A stretch of 64,000 bases of DNA from Kaistia adipata DSM 17808 (lineage in GTDB: Bacteria; Pseudomonadota; Alphaproteobacteria; Rhizobiales; Kaistiaceae): contig NZ_KE383991.1 in the NCBI RefSeq assembly GCF_000423225.1, forward strand, positions 754,217 to 818,216, given 5' to 3'. The first letter of the stretch is position 1, and each line of letters begins with the position of its first letter. Positions 8,151 through 18,630 of this stretch are shown in pieces. A program made the position numbers and the translations under genes. Below the pieces are notes generated by a model. That model did no database searches, was not told the DNA's origin, and saw nothing but the letters and a program-made list of their open reading frames with translations.

Positions 8151-8741
8151 ATGAAGAAGCTGTTTGGAACCACCGCCCTGGTCGCTCTCCTGACTGCTGG
8201 ACCCGTGCTGGCGCAGGACGCAACCACGCCCGCCGAGCCGGCCACGCCGCCGGCGGCCACAACCCCGGCAGAGCCTGCGACCCCGCCGGCCGCGACGACC
8301 ACCGTCGCTCCGGCCGCCGCCGACCGCTTCATCGTGCTGGAGGACGGCAGCACCGACTGGCTCGCCTCGAACCTGATCGGCTCGACCGTCTATAGCGGCA
8401 CCGACGAGAACCTCGGCAAGATCGTCGACATTCTCGCCACCGACGACGGCCAGGTGAAGGCCGTGGTAATCGGTGTCGGCGGCTTCCTCGGCATCGGCCG
8501 CAAGGACGTCGCAGTCGCGCCCGCCACGCTGGAGCGCGTGAAGACCGACAAGGACGTGAAGCTGGTACTCGCCACCAGCAAGGAAGAGCTCAACGCGGCG
8601 CCGGAATTCAAGACCGCCGCGCAGCAGGAATCGGATGCCGCCAAGGCGGCCGCGCCGGACACGAGCATGCCGGCGGCCGACCCGATGCCCCCGCCGGCCA
8701 GAGATCCGGCGGCACCGGCAACGGCCCCCGCGGCGCCGTAA
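8151..8741 (+). CDS. Secreted PRC-barrel domain protein
   Basis: Exported protein of 196 residues with a typical signal peptide (MKKLFGTTALVALLTAGPVLAQ, cleavage likely after Ala21 or so). Next comes a Thr/Pro/Ala segment made of two exact 12-residue units (TTPAEPATPPAA at 25-36 and 37-48), then a PRC-barrel domain at about 60-150 (SNLIGSTVYSGTDENLGKIVDI, KAVVIGVGGFLGIGRKDVAV). It ends in an Ala/Pro-rich tail. PRC-barrels are small beta-barrels found in RimM, photosystem H subunits and many periplasmic proteins of this order. The exact role is unknown. The start is supported by GGAG nine bases upstream. Two hairpins follow the gene, so it is probably monocistronic. Confidence 0.88.
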   Translation: MKKLFGTTALVALLTAGPVLAQDATTPAEPATPPAATTPAEPATPPAATTTVAPAAADRFIVLEDGSTDWLASNLIGSTVYSGTDENLGKIVDILATDDGQVKAVVIGVGGFLGIGRKDVAVAPATLERVKTDKDVKLVLATSKEELNAAPEFKTAAQQESDAAKAAAPDTSMPAADPMPPPARDPAAPATAPAAP

Positions 8742-8762
8742 GACCCACAAGCCGCAGCAACC

Positions 8763-8788
8763 GAGGCCTGCCCGAACGGGCGGGCCTC
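8763..8788 (+). terminator. Hairpin after PRC-barrel gene
   Basis: GAGGCCTGCCCG pairs with CGGGCGGGCCTC (one G-T wobble) around a two-base spacer, 21 bases past the stop codon. This is a compact GC-rich stem suited to end the transcript, though no T-run follows. Confidence 0.5.
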
Positions 8789-8812
8789 AGCGCATGGCGG
8801 GAGCCGAGACGG

Positions 8813-8854
8813 GACGTTCCGCGCCGCCTCCGCTGCCGGGGTGCGCGGAACGTC
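8813..8854. repeat. Perfect 12-base inverted repeat
   Basis: GACGTTCCGCGC (8813-8824) and GCGCGGAACGTC (8843-8854) are exact complements with an 18-base loop. It lies in the convergent gap between the PRC-barrel gene and the cytidylyltransferase gene, and could act as a terminator for the minus-strand group. Confidence 0.5.
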
Positions 8855-8949
8855 GCCGTCATGTGAATCCAGCCCGGAGGAAGCCACTCAGACCGGGCGG
8901 TGGATGAACTGCCGCGCAGCCCCACAGCCGGCGGCCGTCCCCAGGCAAC

Positions 8950-9639
8950 TCATGCTCCCGAACGACACTTCTCGAGCGCGACCATGGCCTCGGCCAGTTC
9001 GAGATCGGCCGGGTCGGTGATCTTGATGTTGCGAGCGCTGCCCTCGATAAAGGCCGTGCGAATGCCCGCGACCTCCAGTACTTCCAGCAGGCTGGGATCA
9101 TCCGACACCGCTGCCGCATCGAGCGTCTGGTAGGCCCGCCTTACCGCATCCGCCGAGAAGACGACCGGCTTCTGGCCGACCAGAACGCCGCCCGGCGGAT
9201 GCAGGATCTCGCCATCGCGACGATACAGATACTCCGTATTGACGATGCCGGGAGCCGAGGCTCCGCGTTCCCGGGCGGCCTCAAGCAATTGCGAGACCGA
9301 GGCTGCCGTTGCGAAGGGGTGCACCACGTCGTGCAGGATCAGCCAAGTCGCAGTCGCCTCGTCGATCAGCCTGCGGGTCGTCTCGCTGCGGGTCGATCCG
9401 CCAGCGATCAGGATGATGCCGGGACCGCCGACCAAGGAACGCGCCCGATCCAGATCCGCGGCGGGAACCGCGATGACAATGCTCTCGACAAGAGAGCGGA
9501 ACAGCCCGACCGAGCGCTCCAGCAAGGTTTCGCCATCGAGCCGCACGAAAGCCTTGGGCCCAAGCCCGAGCCGCGATCCGCTTCCGGCGGCCTGGATGAG
9601 GGCCTGGGCGGCGGGCGGTCGATCCTCAAGGGCGGACAT
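8950..9639 (-). CDS. IspD/TarI-like nucleotide (cytidylyl) transferase
   Basis: Predicted to couple CTP to a sugar- or polyol-phosphate. From the ATG at 9639 (MSALEDRPPA) it has 229 residues; GGAGTG just upstream supports this start, and it overlaps the end of the preceding sulfatase gene by 14 bases. The nucleotide-binding signature ALIQAAGSGSRLGLGPKAF lies near residues 13-31. A HDVVHPF segment stands where IspD has HDAARPF and TarI HDAVRPF. The C-terminal EGSARNIKITDPADLELAE is the usual NxKxT-DxDL motif. Next to a phosphoglycerol-transferase-like protein and a glycosyltransferase, a TarI-like role (CDP-polyol or similar for a surface polymer) is more likely than isoprenoid synthesis, but this is inference. 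Confidence 0.75.
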   Translation of the reverse strand: MSALEDRPPAAQALIQAAGSGSRLGLGPKAFVRLDGETLLERSVGLFRSLVESIVIAVPAADLDRARSLVGGPGIILIAGGSTRSETTRRLIDEATATWLILHDVVHPFATAASVSQLLEAARERGASAPGIVNTEYLYRRDGEILHPPGGVLVGQKPVVFSADAVRRAYQTLDAAAVSDDPSLLEVLEVAGIRTAFIEGSARNIKITDPADLELAEAMVALEKCRSGA

Positions 9640-10993
9640 CGTCACTCCGTCGAAGCAGGAAATGCAGAGCCCGGCCCAAGGACCGCCGGATCGCAGCGCT
9701 TCGCCTTCCGGCGCGATCACGGGCTCCGCCAAAGAACGCCTCCCGGCCGTGCCGGTTGATCCGATCGAGGCAGGCGGGATCGAGCGTGTTCAGGACGGAG
9801 GGCGCACGGGCGGCGACATAGTCCTGCTTGCCGGTCAGCCAGTCGCGAAGCGCCCCGCGCAGGCGCTGGAAATCCCTGCGGACGGTGTCGTCGCGGCCGA
9901 GCACCCCGCCGACGGCCGTGGCGAAATGGGGACGGGCGTCGCGATCGCCCTGAAAGCTGAGTGCCCCATCGCGATCCAGATCGAAGAAGTGCAGCAGGTT
10001 GCAGTGGTTGCCGGGGTCGAGCCGATGATTGTAGAGCTCCAGCCCGCGCGAGCTCACCATCAAGCTGTGCGAGGCGTCATGCACCGCGAAGGCCTTGCGG
10101 ATGTCCATGTCCGTCGCGTCGGGCTGGCTTGCGGTGAAATTCTGGGAGAAGGCAAAGCTGCGCCGCGGCGCCGACACGAGGCTCCGGCCGGATCCAGAGA
10201 AGGGAAGCGCCGGCGCGACACCGAGAAGATCGAAGCAGGTTGCCGCGAGATCGATAGTGCTCGCCAGACCATGGTCCGTCCCGGCCGGCAGCGACGAAGC
10301 ACGGATCAGCAAAGGGCAGTGCACGATCTGGGTGTGCGGCTCGACGCCGTGCAGCAGCCCCTTCTTGAAGCCATGCGTCCAGTAGTCGTCGCCATGGTCG
10401 CCGAATATGACGACCACAGTCTCGTCCATCAGGTTCTTGCGCTCCAGGACATCGATCATCGCGCCGAGCGCATGGTCGGCAACCGCGCACGCGCCGCCGA
10501 TCAGGTCGTCGAGGCCCTCGGCATGGGAGGCCAGTGCCATGGCATGCTCGACATGCGTCACCAGGTTCCAGACATAGAGGGCGAAGCGATCCGCGTTCGT
10601 CGCCTCGTCGAACCGCCGCAGCAGGGCGCCGAAATCGTTTGTCGACCAGACGGGAGGGAGCGTTTCGGCGAGAAGCGGAAGCATCCGCTTCGCCGGCCGC
10701 GCCGTCACGCCGAGGAATTCGGTCCGGTATCCGGCTTCACCGAGCGTCGCGAAGAGACTCGGATTGTTGGCGGCGGGCCTGGCAAGGCCCGGCGCCGCGT
10801 CCATCTCGCGGTCATTGCCGTGAAACAGGTAGGCGAGCACCATCTGGGTCGAGGTCGCTGACGAGAAGTAGGACCGGTAGACACGCGATTCCGGCATCAG
10901 CCGGTTGAGATTGGGGAACGCTTCCGGAAAGGACTGGAGCGTTCGCCAGGCAATGCTCTCCAGATGGAGAACCACGAGATTCCTAGTCGTCAC
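9626..10993 (-). CDS. Sulfatase / phosphoglycerol transferase-fold protein (alkaline phosphatase superfamily)
   Basis: Member of the alkaline phosphatase superfamily, nearest in outline to the LtaS/phosphoglycerol-transferase and phosphoethanolamine-transferase branch. Its 455 residues begin MTTRNLVVLHLESIAW, where the Glu is in the place of a first metal ligand. The probable nucleophile is in SSATSTQMVLAYL (Ser/Thr, not Cys, so not a classical formylglycine sulfatase). The metal-binding FGDHGDDYWTHGFKKG follows at about 195-210, and HCPLLIRA further on. No membrane helices are evident, unlike LtaS, so it may act in the cytoplasm or need a partner. A basic tail (RDRAGRRSAAIRRSLGRA) ends the protein. 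It overlaps the cytidylyltransferase gene, so the two are co-translated. Confidence 0.7.
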   Translation of the reverse strand: MTTRNLVVLHLESIAWRTLQSFPEAFPNLNRLMPESRVYRSYFSSATSTQMVLAYLFHGNDREMDAAPGLARPAANNPSLFATLGEAGYRTEFLGVTARPAKRMLPLLAETLPPVWSTNDFGALLRRFDEATNADRFALYVWNLVTHVEHAMALASHAEGLDDLIGGACAVADHALGAMIDVLERKNLMDETVVVIFGDHGDDYWTHGFKKGLLHGVEPHTQIVHCPLLIRASSLPAGTDHGLASTIDLAATCFDLLGVAPALPFSGSGRSLVSAPRRSFAFSQNFTASQPDATDMDIRKAFAVHDASHSLMVSSRGLELYNHRLDPGNHCNLLHFFDLDRDGALSFQGDRDARPHFATAVGGVLGRDDTVRRDFQRLRGALRDWLTGKQDYVAARAPSVLNTLDPACLDRINRHGREAFFGGARDRAGRRSAAIRRSLGRALHFLLRRSDDVRP

Positions 10994-11048
10994 GGATGAG
11001 CGAGCCTTCCGTGGGACGGGATGGATTCGGAAGGCGAACTGCGGAGGC

Positions 11049-12026
11049 TCATGATTTCGCCTCGCGCCAGGTCTTGAAGATCGTTACGAAATCCAGGCCG
11101 GTGAAACTCCGCCCGGTCCAATTGCGCCCCTCGCCCGCGCCATGGCGCTCGAAATGATGCCAGCCGCTCTTGAAGCCACCCTTCGCGACGGCGAGCCGGA
11201 CATCGGGATTGAGGGCCAGGTACAGTTCCTCGTCGAAGAGCGCCCTGTCCGGCAGCGCCGATGCCACGACGCCAAGCCCTTTTATGGCGGCGACCCGCGC
11301 CCTTGGTGTTCCGTCCGACAGATCACGATAGCCGCGCCACGGCAGGACGGGCTTCAGCTTGAGATCGCGTTCATCGACAAGGTGCCCGTAGCCGATGGCC
11401 TGATGCTGGTTGTGCGGATCGATCGCCCGAAATTTCTCGAACCGACGCTCCCGATCGCCGCGATCCATCATGCTCAGGTGATAGAGATAGGCGTTCATCC
11501 GCGCCTGCGGCGCCGCGTCGAGCTCCGGCGGGAACCACGGCCGGTGCATGGCGGATCCCCGCTGGCTGGAGTCAGGCGGAACCCTGAACATGCGCACGGT
11601 CCAGCGCGGGCCGCACCGGCCATCGGCACGGAAACGATCGGGCGCATTCCAGAGATTGACGATCCGGACCAGCCGCAGATGACGCCCGGTCCGCTCGCCA
11701 TGGGCCGCCTCTTCCCGCAATCGCCGCAGAAAGGACTCCTCGAACCGTTCGTCGGCGTCCGCACAGAGAACCCATTGCGCGCCCAGCCTGGCCGCCTCGA
11801 CCAGCAGCCGGTAGCGGTTGCTGGTCTCGTTGGCGTGAGGCGCCCCTTCGCGGTCCTCGCGCAGGACGGAGGCGACGCGGGTATCACGATGCAGGATCTC
11901 GGCGGTGCGATCCGTGGAACAGTCATCCAGCGCGACGATCCCGTCCACATGGTCGCGAATGTGGTGAAGGAAGCCGGGCAGATACCCTTCTTCGTTGCGA
12001 ACCGCAATCAGACAGAAAACACGCAC
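11049..12026 (-). CDS. Family 2 glycosyltransferase with C-terminal YLALNPDV repeat
   Basis: Transfers a sugar from a nucleotide donor; acceptor unknown. The preferred start is GTG at 12026 (MRVFCLIAVRNEEGYL), with AAGGA six bases upstream, giving 325 residues; an ATG at 12071 would add 15. The GT-A core shows VFCLIAVRNEEGYLPGFL, DDCSTDRTAEIL and the metal-binding CADADERFE (DxD). The C-terminal segment YLALNPDVRLAVAKGGFKSG followed by WHHFERHGAGEGR is a short repeat that often ends surface-glycan glycosyltransferases in alphaproteobacteria. It is 55 bases upstream of the sulfatase-fold gene on the same strand, so the three genes form one likely operon. Confidence 0.87.
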   Translation of the reverse strand: MRVFCLIAVRNEEGYLPGFLHHIRDHVDGIVALDDCSTDRTAEILHRDTRVASVLREDREGAPHANETSNRYRLLVEAARLGAQWVLCADADERFEESFLRRLREEAAHGERTGRHLRLVRIVNLWNAPDRFRADGRCGPRWTVRMFRVPPDSSQRGSAMHRPWFPPELDAAPQARMNAYLYHLSMMDRGDRERRFEKFRAIDPHNQHQAIGYGHLVDERDLKLKPVLPWRGYRDLSDGTPRARVAAIKGLGVVASALPDRALFDEELYLALNPDVRLAVAKGGFKSGWHHFERHGAGEGRNWTGRSFTGLDFVTIFKTWREAKS

Positions 12027-12382
12027 GCCGGTTCCTTGAACGAGAACAGGAGCCAGCCTCGGGAGCGTCATCGCGCCCCCGTCATTTTCTCCCCCTGCGG
12101 CAACCTTCTACACCCAAACTGTGCCGTCACAAGAGGCGCAAGCTGCTGGGCCCGCTCGGAAATCCTCATAAACACCTCGATGACCGATCATAAGCTGCAT
12201 CTAACCACATCTTGCCATCAAGAGTTGCGCAAGCCCAATCGGCCACCCAACGCGCCCGTTCCCGCAGCAAGGGTCCGCCGGGCCAGCCGCCCTCCGCCCG
12301 CGCGCGGCCGGACGGATGCGTCACTTGTCCTCCAGCCGGTTCGTCCGTATCAGCGGGAACTCACTCGCAAGGACGGAATCGC
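12027..12382. other. Divergent intergenic region between glycosyltransferase and SDR genes
   Basis: This 356-base stretch holds the promoters of both flanking genes. It is clearly less GC-rich around 12090-12240 than its surroundings. No repeat, RNA gene or convincing promoter pair was recognised, and short open frames here have no ribosome-binding site. Confidence 0.4.
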
Positions 12383-13126
12383 ATGACCAGTCTGGTTGGA
12401 AAAGTCGCCTGGATCACCGGTGCGGGCAGCGGAATCGGGCAGGCGGTCGCGACTGCGCTCGCCGGCGCCGGCTGCGTCGTCGTCCTGACGGGACGGCGCC
12501 AGGAGGCCCTCGGCCGGACGGCGGAGGCGATTGCAGGAAATGGCGGCCAGTGCGTCACGATCGCCGGCGACCTGACGCAGCCCGAAATGGCGGGCGCGAT
12601 CGTCGCCAGGATCGAGGCAGAGTTCGGGCGGCTCGACATCCTGGTCAACAACGCCGGCGGCAACATCGTCGAACGCGCCTGGAAGGACCTGACCACGACC
12701 AGCATCGACGGCCTCATCAACAGCAATCTATCGGCTGCCTTCTACTGCGCCGCCGCCGCCATGCATCCGATGCGCAGGGCGCAGCAGGGCCAGCTGATCC
12801 ACATCGCGTCCTGGGCCGGCAAGTTCATCCATCCGGTCAGCGGCCCCGCCTATACCGCCGCCAAGCATGCCGTGGTGGCGATGAGCCAGAGCATCAACAT
12901 GGAGGAGTATCGCAACGGCATCCGCTCGACGGCGATCCTGCCGGCGGAAGTCGCGACGCCGATCCTCGACAAGCGGCCGGCGCCGCCGACGGCCGAGGAA
13001 CGCGGCGCGATGCTCCAGCCGGCGGACCTTGCCGAACTCGCGCTCTTCATCGCGACCCAGCCGGCCTCGGTCTGCCTCAACGAAGTCGTGATCAGCCCCC
13101 GGTTGAACAAGTTCTACGAGAGATAG
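12383..13126 (+). CDS. SDR-family oxidoreductase
   Basis: Classical short-chain dehydrogenase/reductase using NAD(P)H; substrate unknown. From the ATG at 12383 (MTSLVGKVAWITG), preceded by AAGGACGGAA, it has 247 residues, the normal size. The nucleotide motif TGAGSGIGQ is at 12-20, NNAG at 89-92, and the catalytic set is Ser143 (HIASWAG), Tyr157 and Lys161 (YTAAK). The Arg38-Arg39 pair after the second strand (TGRRQ) favours NADP. It is divergent from the glycosyltransferase and convergent with ligA, with no obvious partner. Confidence 0.9.
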   Translation: MTSLVGKVAWITGAGSGIGQAVATALAGAGCVVVLTGRRQEALGRTAEAIAGNGGQCVTIAGDLTQPEMAGAIVARIEAEFGRLDILVNNAGGNIVERAWKDLTTTSIDGLINSNLSAAFYCAAAAMHPMRRAQQGQLIHIASWAGKFIHPVSGPAYTAAKHAVVAMSQSINMEEYRNGIRSTAILPAEVATPILDKRPAPPTAEERGAMLQPADLAELALFIATQPASVCLNEVVISPRLNKFYER

Positions 13127-13243
13127 CGCTCTGGCCGGTACAGCTCGATTGCGGAGCACGCCGCGATCGAGCTGGCTTCAGGCGATCCGCCGCCTCGTTG
13201 TGAAGGCGTAGGAGCGCCCCGAGACGGGACGCCGCTTGTCGCC

Positions 13244-15481
<2,238 letters not shown>

Positions 15482-15520
15482 TCATCGGAACCCGGGCGGA
15501 CGAGGCCGCTCGGGAAACGC

Positions 15521-16798
15521 TCAGTGGCCGACGTCGATCACGGCGGCGGGATCGGGATGGTGCGGCGCGAACAGGCGGCCGCGCTCCGTCCAGAACACGA
15601 CGCCGAGGCTGAGGATCCCGGTCGCCAGGAAGCCGATGGCGAGCGGAAGCACGCTGCCGTCGAAGGCCTGGCCGATCGCCATGCCGACCAGCGTGCCCAG
15701 GATCGTCGTGTAGAAGCCGATCATCGACGACGCCGTGCCGGCGATGTCGCCGAGCGGCTCCATCGCCATGGTGTTGAAGTTCGGCATCGTCAGGCTGAAC
15801 AGGAACTGGCAGACGGCGAGGTTGAGCGCGAACAGGACGAGCGGCGGCTTGCCGTCGAAGGCATAGGCCGTCACCACCATCACCAGCGACATCAGCACAT
15901 GGCCGCAGACGCCCGCATGCGAGATGCGCCGCATGCCGAGACGCCGCACGAGGCGGACATTGACGAACGAGGCCACGCCCATCACGGCCGCTACCAGGCC
16001 GAAGACGAGCGGAAACAGATGGCCGAGACCATAGACCTCGGTCTCGAAGATCTGCTGCGACGAGCCGATATAGGCCATCAGGCCGCCGAACATCAGGCCG
16101 ATCGCCGTCGAATAGCCGAGCGTCATCCGCTCGCGGACACAGCGCTTGGCGCCGGCGGCAATGCGCTCGAACGAGAACGGCATGCGATATTCGGGATGCA
16201 GCGTCTCCGGCATGCGCTTGCCGAACCAGATCGCGATGACCACGGCCATGACCAGCATCGAGACGAAGATGGCGTGCCAGGAGCCGAACAGCAGGAACAG
16301 GCTGCCGATCGCCGGCGCGAAGACCGGCACGATGATGAAAATCATCATGGTGAACGACATCACGCGCGCCATCTCGCGCCCCTCGTAGCGGTCGCGCACG
16401 ATCGCCACCGAGAGGATGCGCGTCGCCGCCGCGCCCATGCCCTGGATCAGGCGGGCGACGAGCAGCAGCTCGAAATTCGGCGCGAACAGCGCGATCAGGC
16501 TACCGACCGAGAAGATCACCAGTCCGATCGTCAGCGTCGGCTTGCGGCCGACGATGTCGGAGACCGGGCCGTAGAACAGCTGCATCAGCGCGAAGCCCGC
16601 CATGTAGACGGTCAGGATCAGCTGCACCTCGTTGGCCGAGGTCAGGCCGAAGTCGTTCTGGATATGGCCGAAGGCGGGCAGCAGGTTGTCGATCGACATC
16701 GAGCCGAGCGCCATCATGACCGCGATGATCAGGACGAATTCGGGAAAGGACGGTTCGCGGGCCGGGCGCGCGGGAGCGCCGGCGGACAGGACGGACAT
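15521..16798 (-). CDS. Bcr/CflA-type MFS drug-resistance transporter
   Basis: Inner-membrane proton-driven exporter of the major facilitator superfamily, DHA1 Bcr/CflA branch, with 425 residues and about 12 hydrophobic segments. The cytoplasmic loop 2-3 signature GPVSDIVGRKPTL (residues about 77-89) and the LIQGMGAA motif in helix 4 are clear. The N-terminal MALGSMSIDNLLPAF is typical of this branch, where a helix-1 Asp is conserved. GGAAATCTGCC precedes the ATG. The substrate is not predictable. It is divergent from a flavin oxidase gene and may be co-regulated with it. Confidence 0.9.
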   Translation of the reverse strand: MSVLSAGAPARPAREPSFPEFVLIIAVMMALGSMSIDNLLPAFGHIQNDFGLTSANEVQLILTVYMAGFALMQLFYGPVSDIVGRKPTLTIGLVIFSVGSLIALFAPNFELLLVARLIQGMGAAATRILSVAIVRDRYEGREMARVMSFTMMIFIIVPVFAPAIGSLFLLFGSWHAIFVSMLVMAVVIAIWFGKRMPETLHPEYRMPFSFERIAAGAKRCVRERMTLGYSTAIGLMFGGLMAYIGSSQQIFETEVYGLGHLFPLVFGLVAAVMGVASFVNVRLVRRLGMRRISHAGVCGHVLMSLVMVVTAYAFDGKPPLVLFALNLAVCQFLFSLTMPNFNTMAMEPLGDIAGTASSMIGFYTTILGTLVGMAIGQAFDGSVLPLAIGFLATGILSLGVVFWTERGRLFAPHHPDPAAVIDVGH

Positions 16799-17183
16799 GG
16801 CAGATTTCCAAAAACGGCATCGGCGGGCAATATGGCCCGCGCGACGTGCGAACGACCGGGAGCCGGTGGCGGGCCCGATAGGATCGACGCGAAGTCTTAT
16901 ACTAAACGAATATTTGTGGCGCGGCCGTGACGGGTGTCACAGGCGATACGCTTGGGCAAGCTTACTCGACGCCCCTGCGTACTATGAAGGCAGCCTTACG
17001 ATCAACGCTGAAACCCGCCCCGCCTTCGATTTCCTGCCGACTGCGGCATGTCGATCACAGACTGGCGGGGACTTCCGCGACGACGGAGCGACGCAAGAGT
17101 GTGGCTGCCGGGTCCGCTTTGGCGTAGCATGCGCCGGGCACTTCCGACGAGATCGGCGAAGACGCGAGCCGGAGGAAGCAGCC
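16799..17183. other. Divergent intergenic region between MFS and flavin oxidase genes
   Basis: A stretch of 385 bases without a supported gene. The part around 16900-16920 is AT-rich (ACTAAACGAATATTTG), a likely promoter zone for one or both genes. A small inverted repeat GTGAC-GGGT-GTCAC lies at 16927-16940 and is a possible operator. Open frames that run through the region from the oxidase gene lack a better start than the ATG at 17184. Confidence 0.4.
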
Positions 17184-18575
17184 ATGCATGCACAGGAATC
17201 CATCGAGCTCTCCAACCGCCTGAGAGGGCCGGTCATCGATCGCGACAGCCTCGATTATGACGAGGCCCGCAAGCTCTACAACGGCATGATCGACAAGAAG
17301 CCGCTGCTGATCGCCCGCTGCAGCGACGTCGCCGACGTCATCGAGGCGGTGAATTTCGGGCGCGAGCACAAGCTCCTGATCGCCATTCGCGGCGGCGGGC
17401 ACAATGGCCCCGGCCTCGCCAGTTGCAACGACGGCCTGGTCATCGATCTCTCGTCCATGAAGGGCGTCCGGGTCGATCCCGCCAGTCGCACCGTCCGCGT
17501 CGGACCGGGCTGCACCCAGGGCGACGTCGATCACGCGACGCATCCCTTCGGCCTCGCCGTCCCGGCCGGCATCGTCTCGACGACAGGCATCGCCGGACTG
17601 ACGCTCGGCGGCGGCACCGGCTACCTGACCCGGCAGTTCGGCCTCACCATCGACAATCTGCTCGAGGCCGACGTCGTTCTGGCCGATGGCCGCTTCGTCA
17701 CCGCGAGCGCGACCGAGAACTCCGACCTGTTCTGGGGCCTACGCGGCGGCGGCGGCAATTTCGGCGTCGTGACCAGCTTCCTGTTCCGCGCCCATCCCGT
17801 CGACATGGTCTTCGCCGGCCCCATCTTCTGGGACCAGAAGGACGCCCGCGCCGTCATGAGGCGCTATCGCGACATGCTGCCGAAGGCGCCGGAACAGCTC
17901 GGCGCCTTCCTTGGCCTGAAGACCATTCCTTCCGCCGATCCGTTCCCGCGCGAACACTGGGGCAAGCGCATCTGCGCGCTGATCTCCTGCTACAACGGGC
18001 CGGAGGCGGACGGGCAGAAGGCGATGCAGCCCTTCCTCGAAGGCCTGCCGCCGCCGCTCGTCAACTGGATGGGCATGATGCCCTTCCCGGCGCTGCAGAG
18101 CCTGTTCGATCCGCTGCTGCCGTCCGGCATGCAGTGGTACTGGCGCGGCGATTTCGTCAACACGCTCAGCGACGCGGCGATCGACGCCCATCTGGCGCAG
18201 GCCGAGCGGACCCCGAGCGCCCTGTCGCTGATGCACCTCTATCCGATCGACGGCGCCGTGCATCGCGTCGGCCATGGCGATACGGCCTGGAATGCGCGCG
18301 GCGCGACCTGGTCGATGGTGATCGCCGGCATCGACCCGAACCCGCAGCAGGCCGGTCCGATCAGCCGCTGGACCAAGGCCTATTGGGAGGCCGTGCATCC
18401 GCACAATGATGGCGGCCAGGGCGGTGGCTATGTCAACTTCATGATGGACGACGAGGGCGAAGGCCGCATCCGCGCCACCTATGGCGACAACTACGCCCGC
18501 CTCGTCACGATCAAGGCCAAGTACGATCCGGACAATCTGTTCCGGGTCAACCAGAACATCCGGCCGCTGCATTGA
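17184..18575 (+). CDS. FAD-linked oxidase, berberine-bridge-enzyme-like (PCMH fold)
   Basis: Flavin oxidoreductase of the vanillyl-alcohol oxidase superfamily, probably oxidising a sugar or hydroxylated compound. The ATG at 17184 has an ideal GGAGGA eight bases upstream, giving 463 residues. The PCMH FAD domain spans about 40-210. His73 in AIRGGGHNGPG is the expected covalent flavin anchor, and AGLTLGGGTGYL follows at about 140. The second anchor, a Cys used by bicovalent members, appears to be absent: the region reads VPAGIVSTTGIAG. The BBE domain at the end shows YVNFMMDDEGEGRIRATYG and KYDPDNLFRVNQNI. No signal peptide is seen, so it acts in the cytoplasm. Confidence 0.9.
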   Translation: MHAQESIELSNRLRGPVIDRDSLDYDEARKLYNGMIDKKPLLIARCSDVADVIEAVNFGREHKLLIAIRGGGHNGPGLASCNDGLVIDLSSMKGVRVDPASRTVRVGPGCTQGDVDHATHPFGLAVPAGIVSTTGIAGLTLGGGTGYLTRQFGLTIDNLLEADVVLADGRFVTASATENSDLFWGLRGGGGNFGVVTSFLFRAHPVDMVFAGPIFWDQKDARAVMRRYRDMLPKAPEQLGAFLGLKTIPSADPFPREHWGKRICALISCYNGPEADGQKAMQPFLEGLPPPLVNWMGMMPFPALQSLFDPLLPSGMQWYWRGDFVNTLSDAAIDAHLAQAERTPSALSLMHLYPIDGAVHRVGHGDTAWNARGATWSMVIAGIDPNPQQAGPISRWTKAYWEAVHPHNDGGQGGGYVNFMMDDEGEGRIRATYGDNYARLVTIKAKYDPDNLFRVNQNIRPLH

Positions 18576-18587
18576 GCCCATGAAGAC

Positions 18588-18613
18588 GATGCGGGCGCCA
18601 CGGCGCCCGCATC
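18588..18613. terminator. Bidirectional hairpin between convergent genes
   Basis: GATGCGGGCGCC and GGCGCCCGCATC are exact complements separated by two bases. They lie between the stops of the flavin oxidase and the siderophore-interacting protein genes, which converge. The position and a 12-pair GC-rich stem fit termination from both sides; no T-run is present. Confidence 0.6.
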
Positions 18614-18630
18614 ATCGGCATCCGTCTATC

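Noticed and set aside
8223-8294. Short direct repeats considered as a CRISPR or VNTR array
   Set aside because: They encode two in-frame Pro/Thr units of a protein, without spacers or further copies. No CRISPR array was found in the window.
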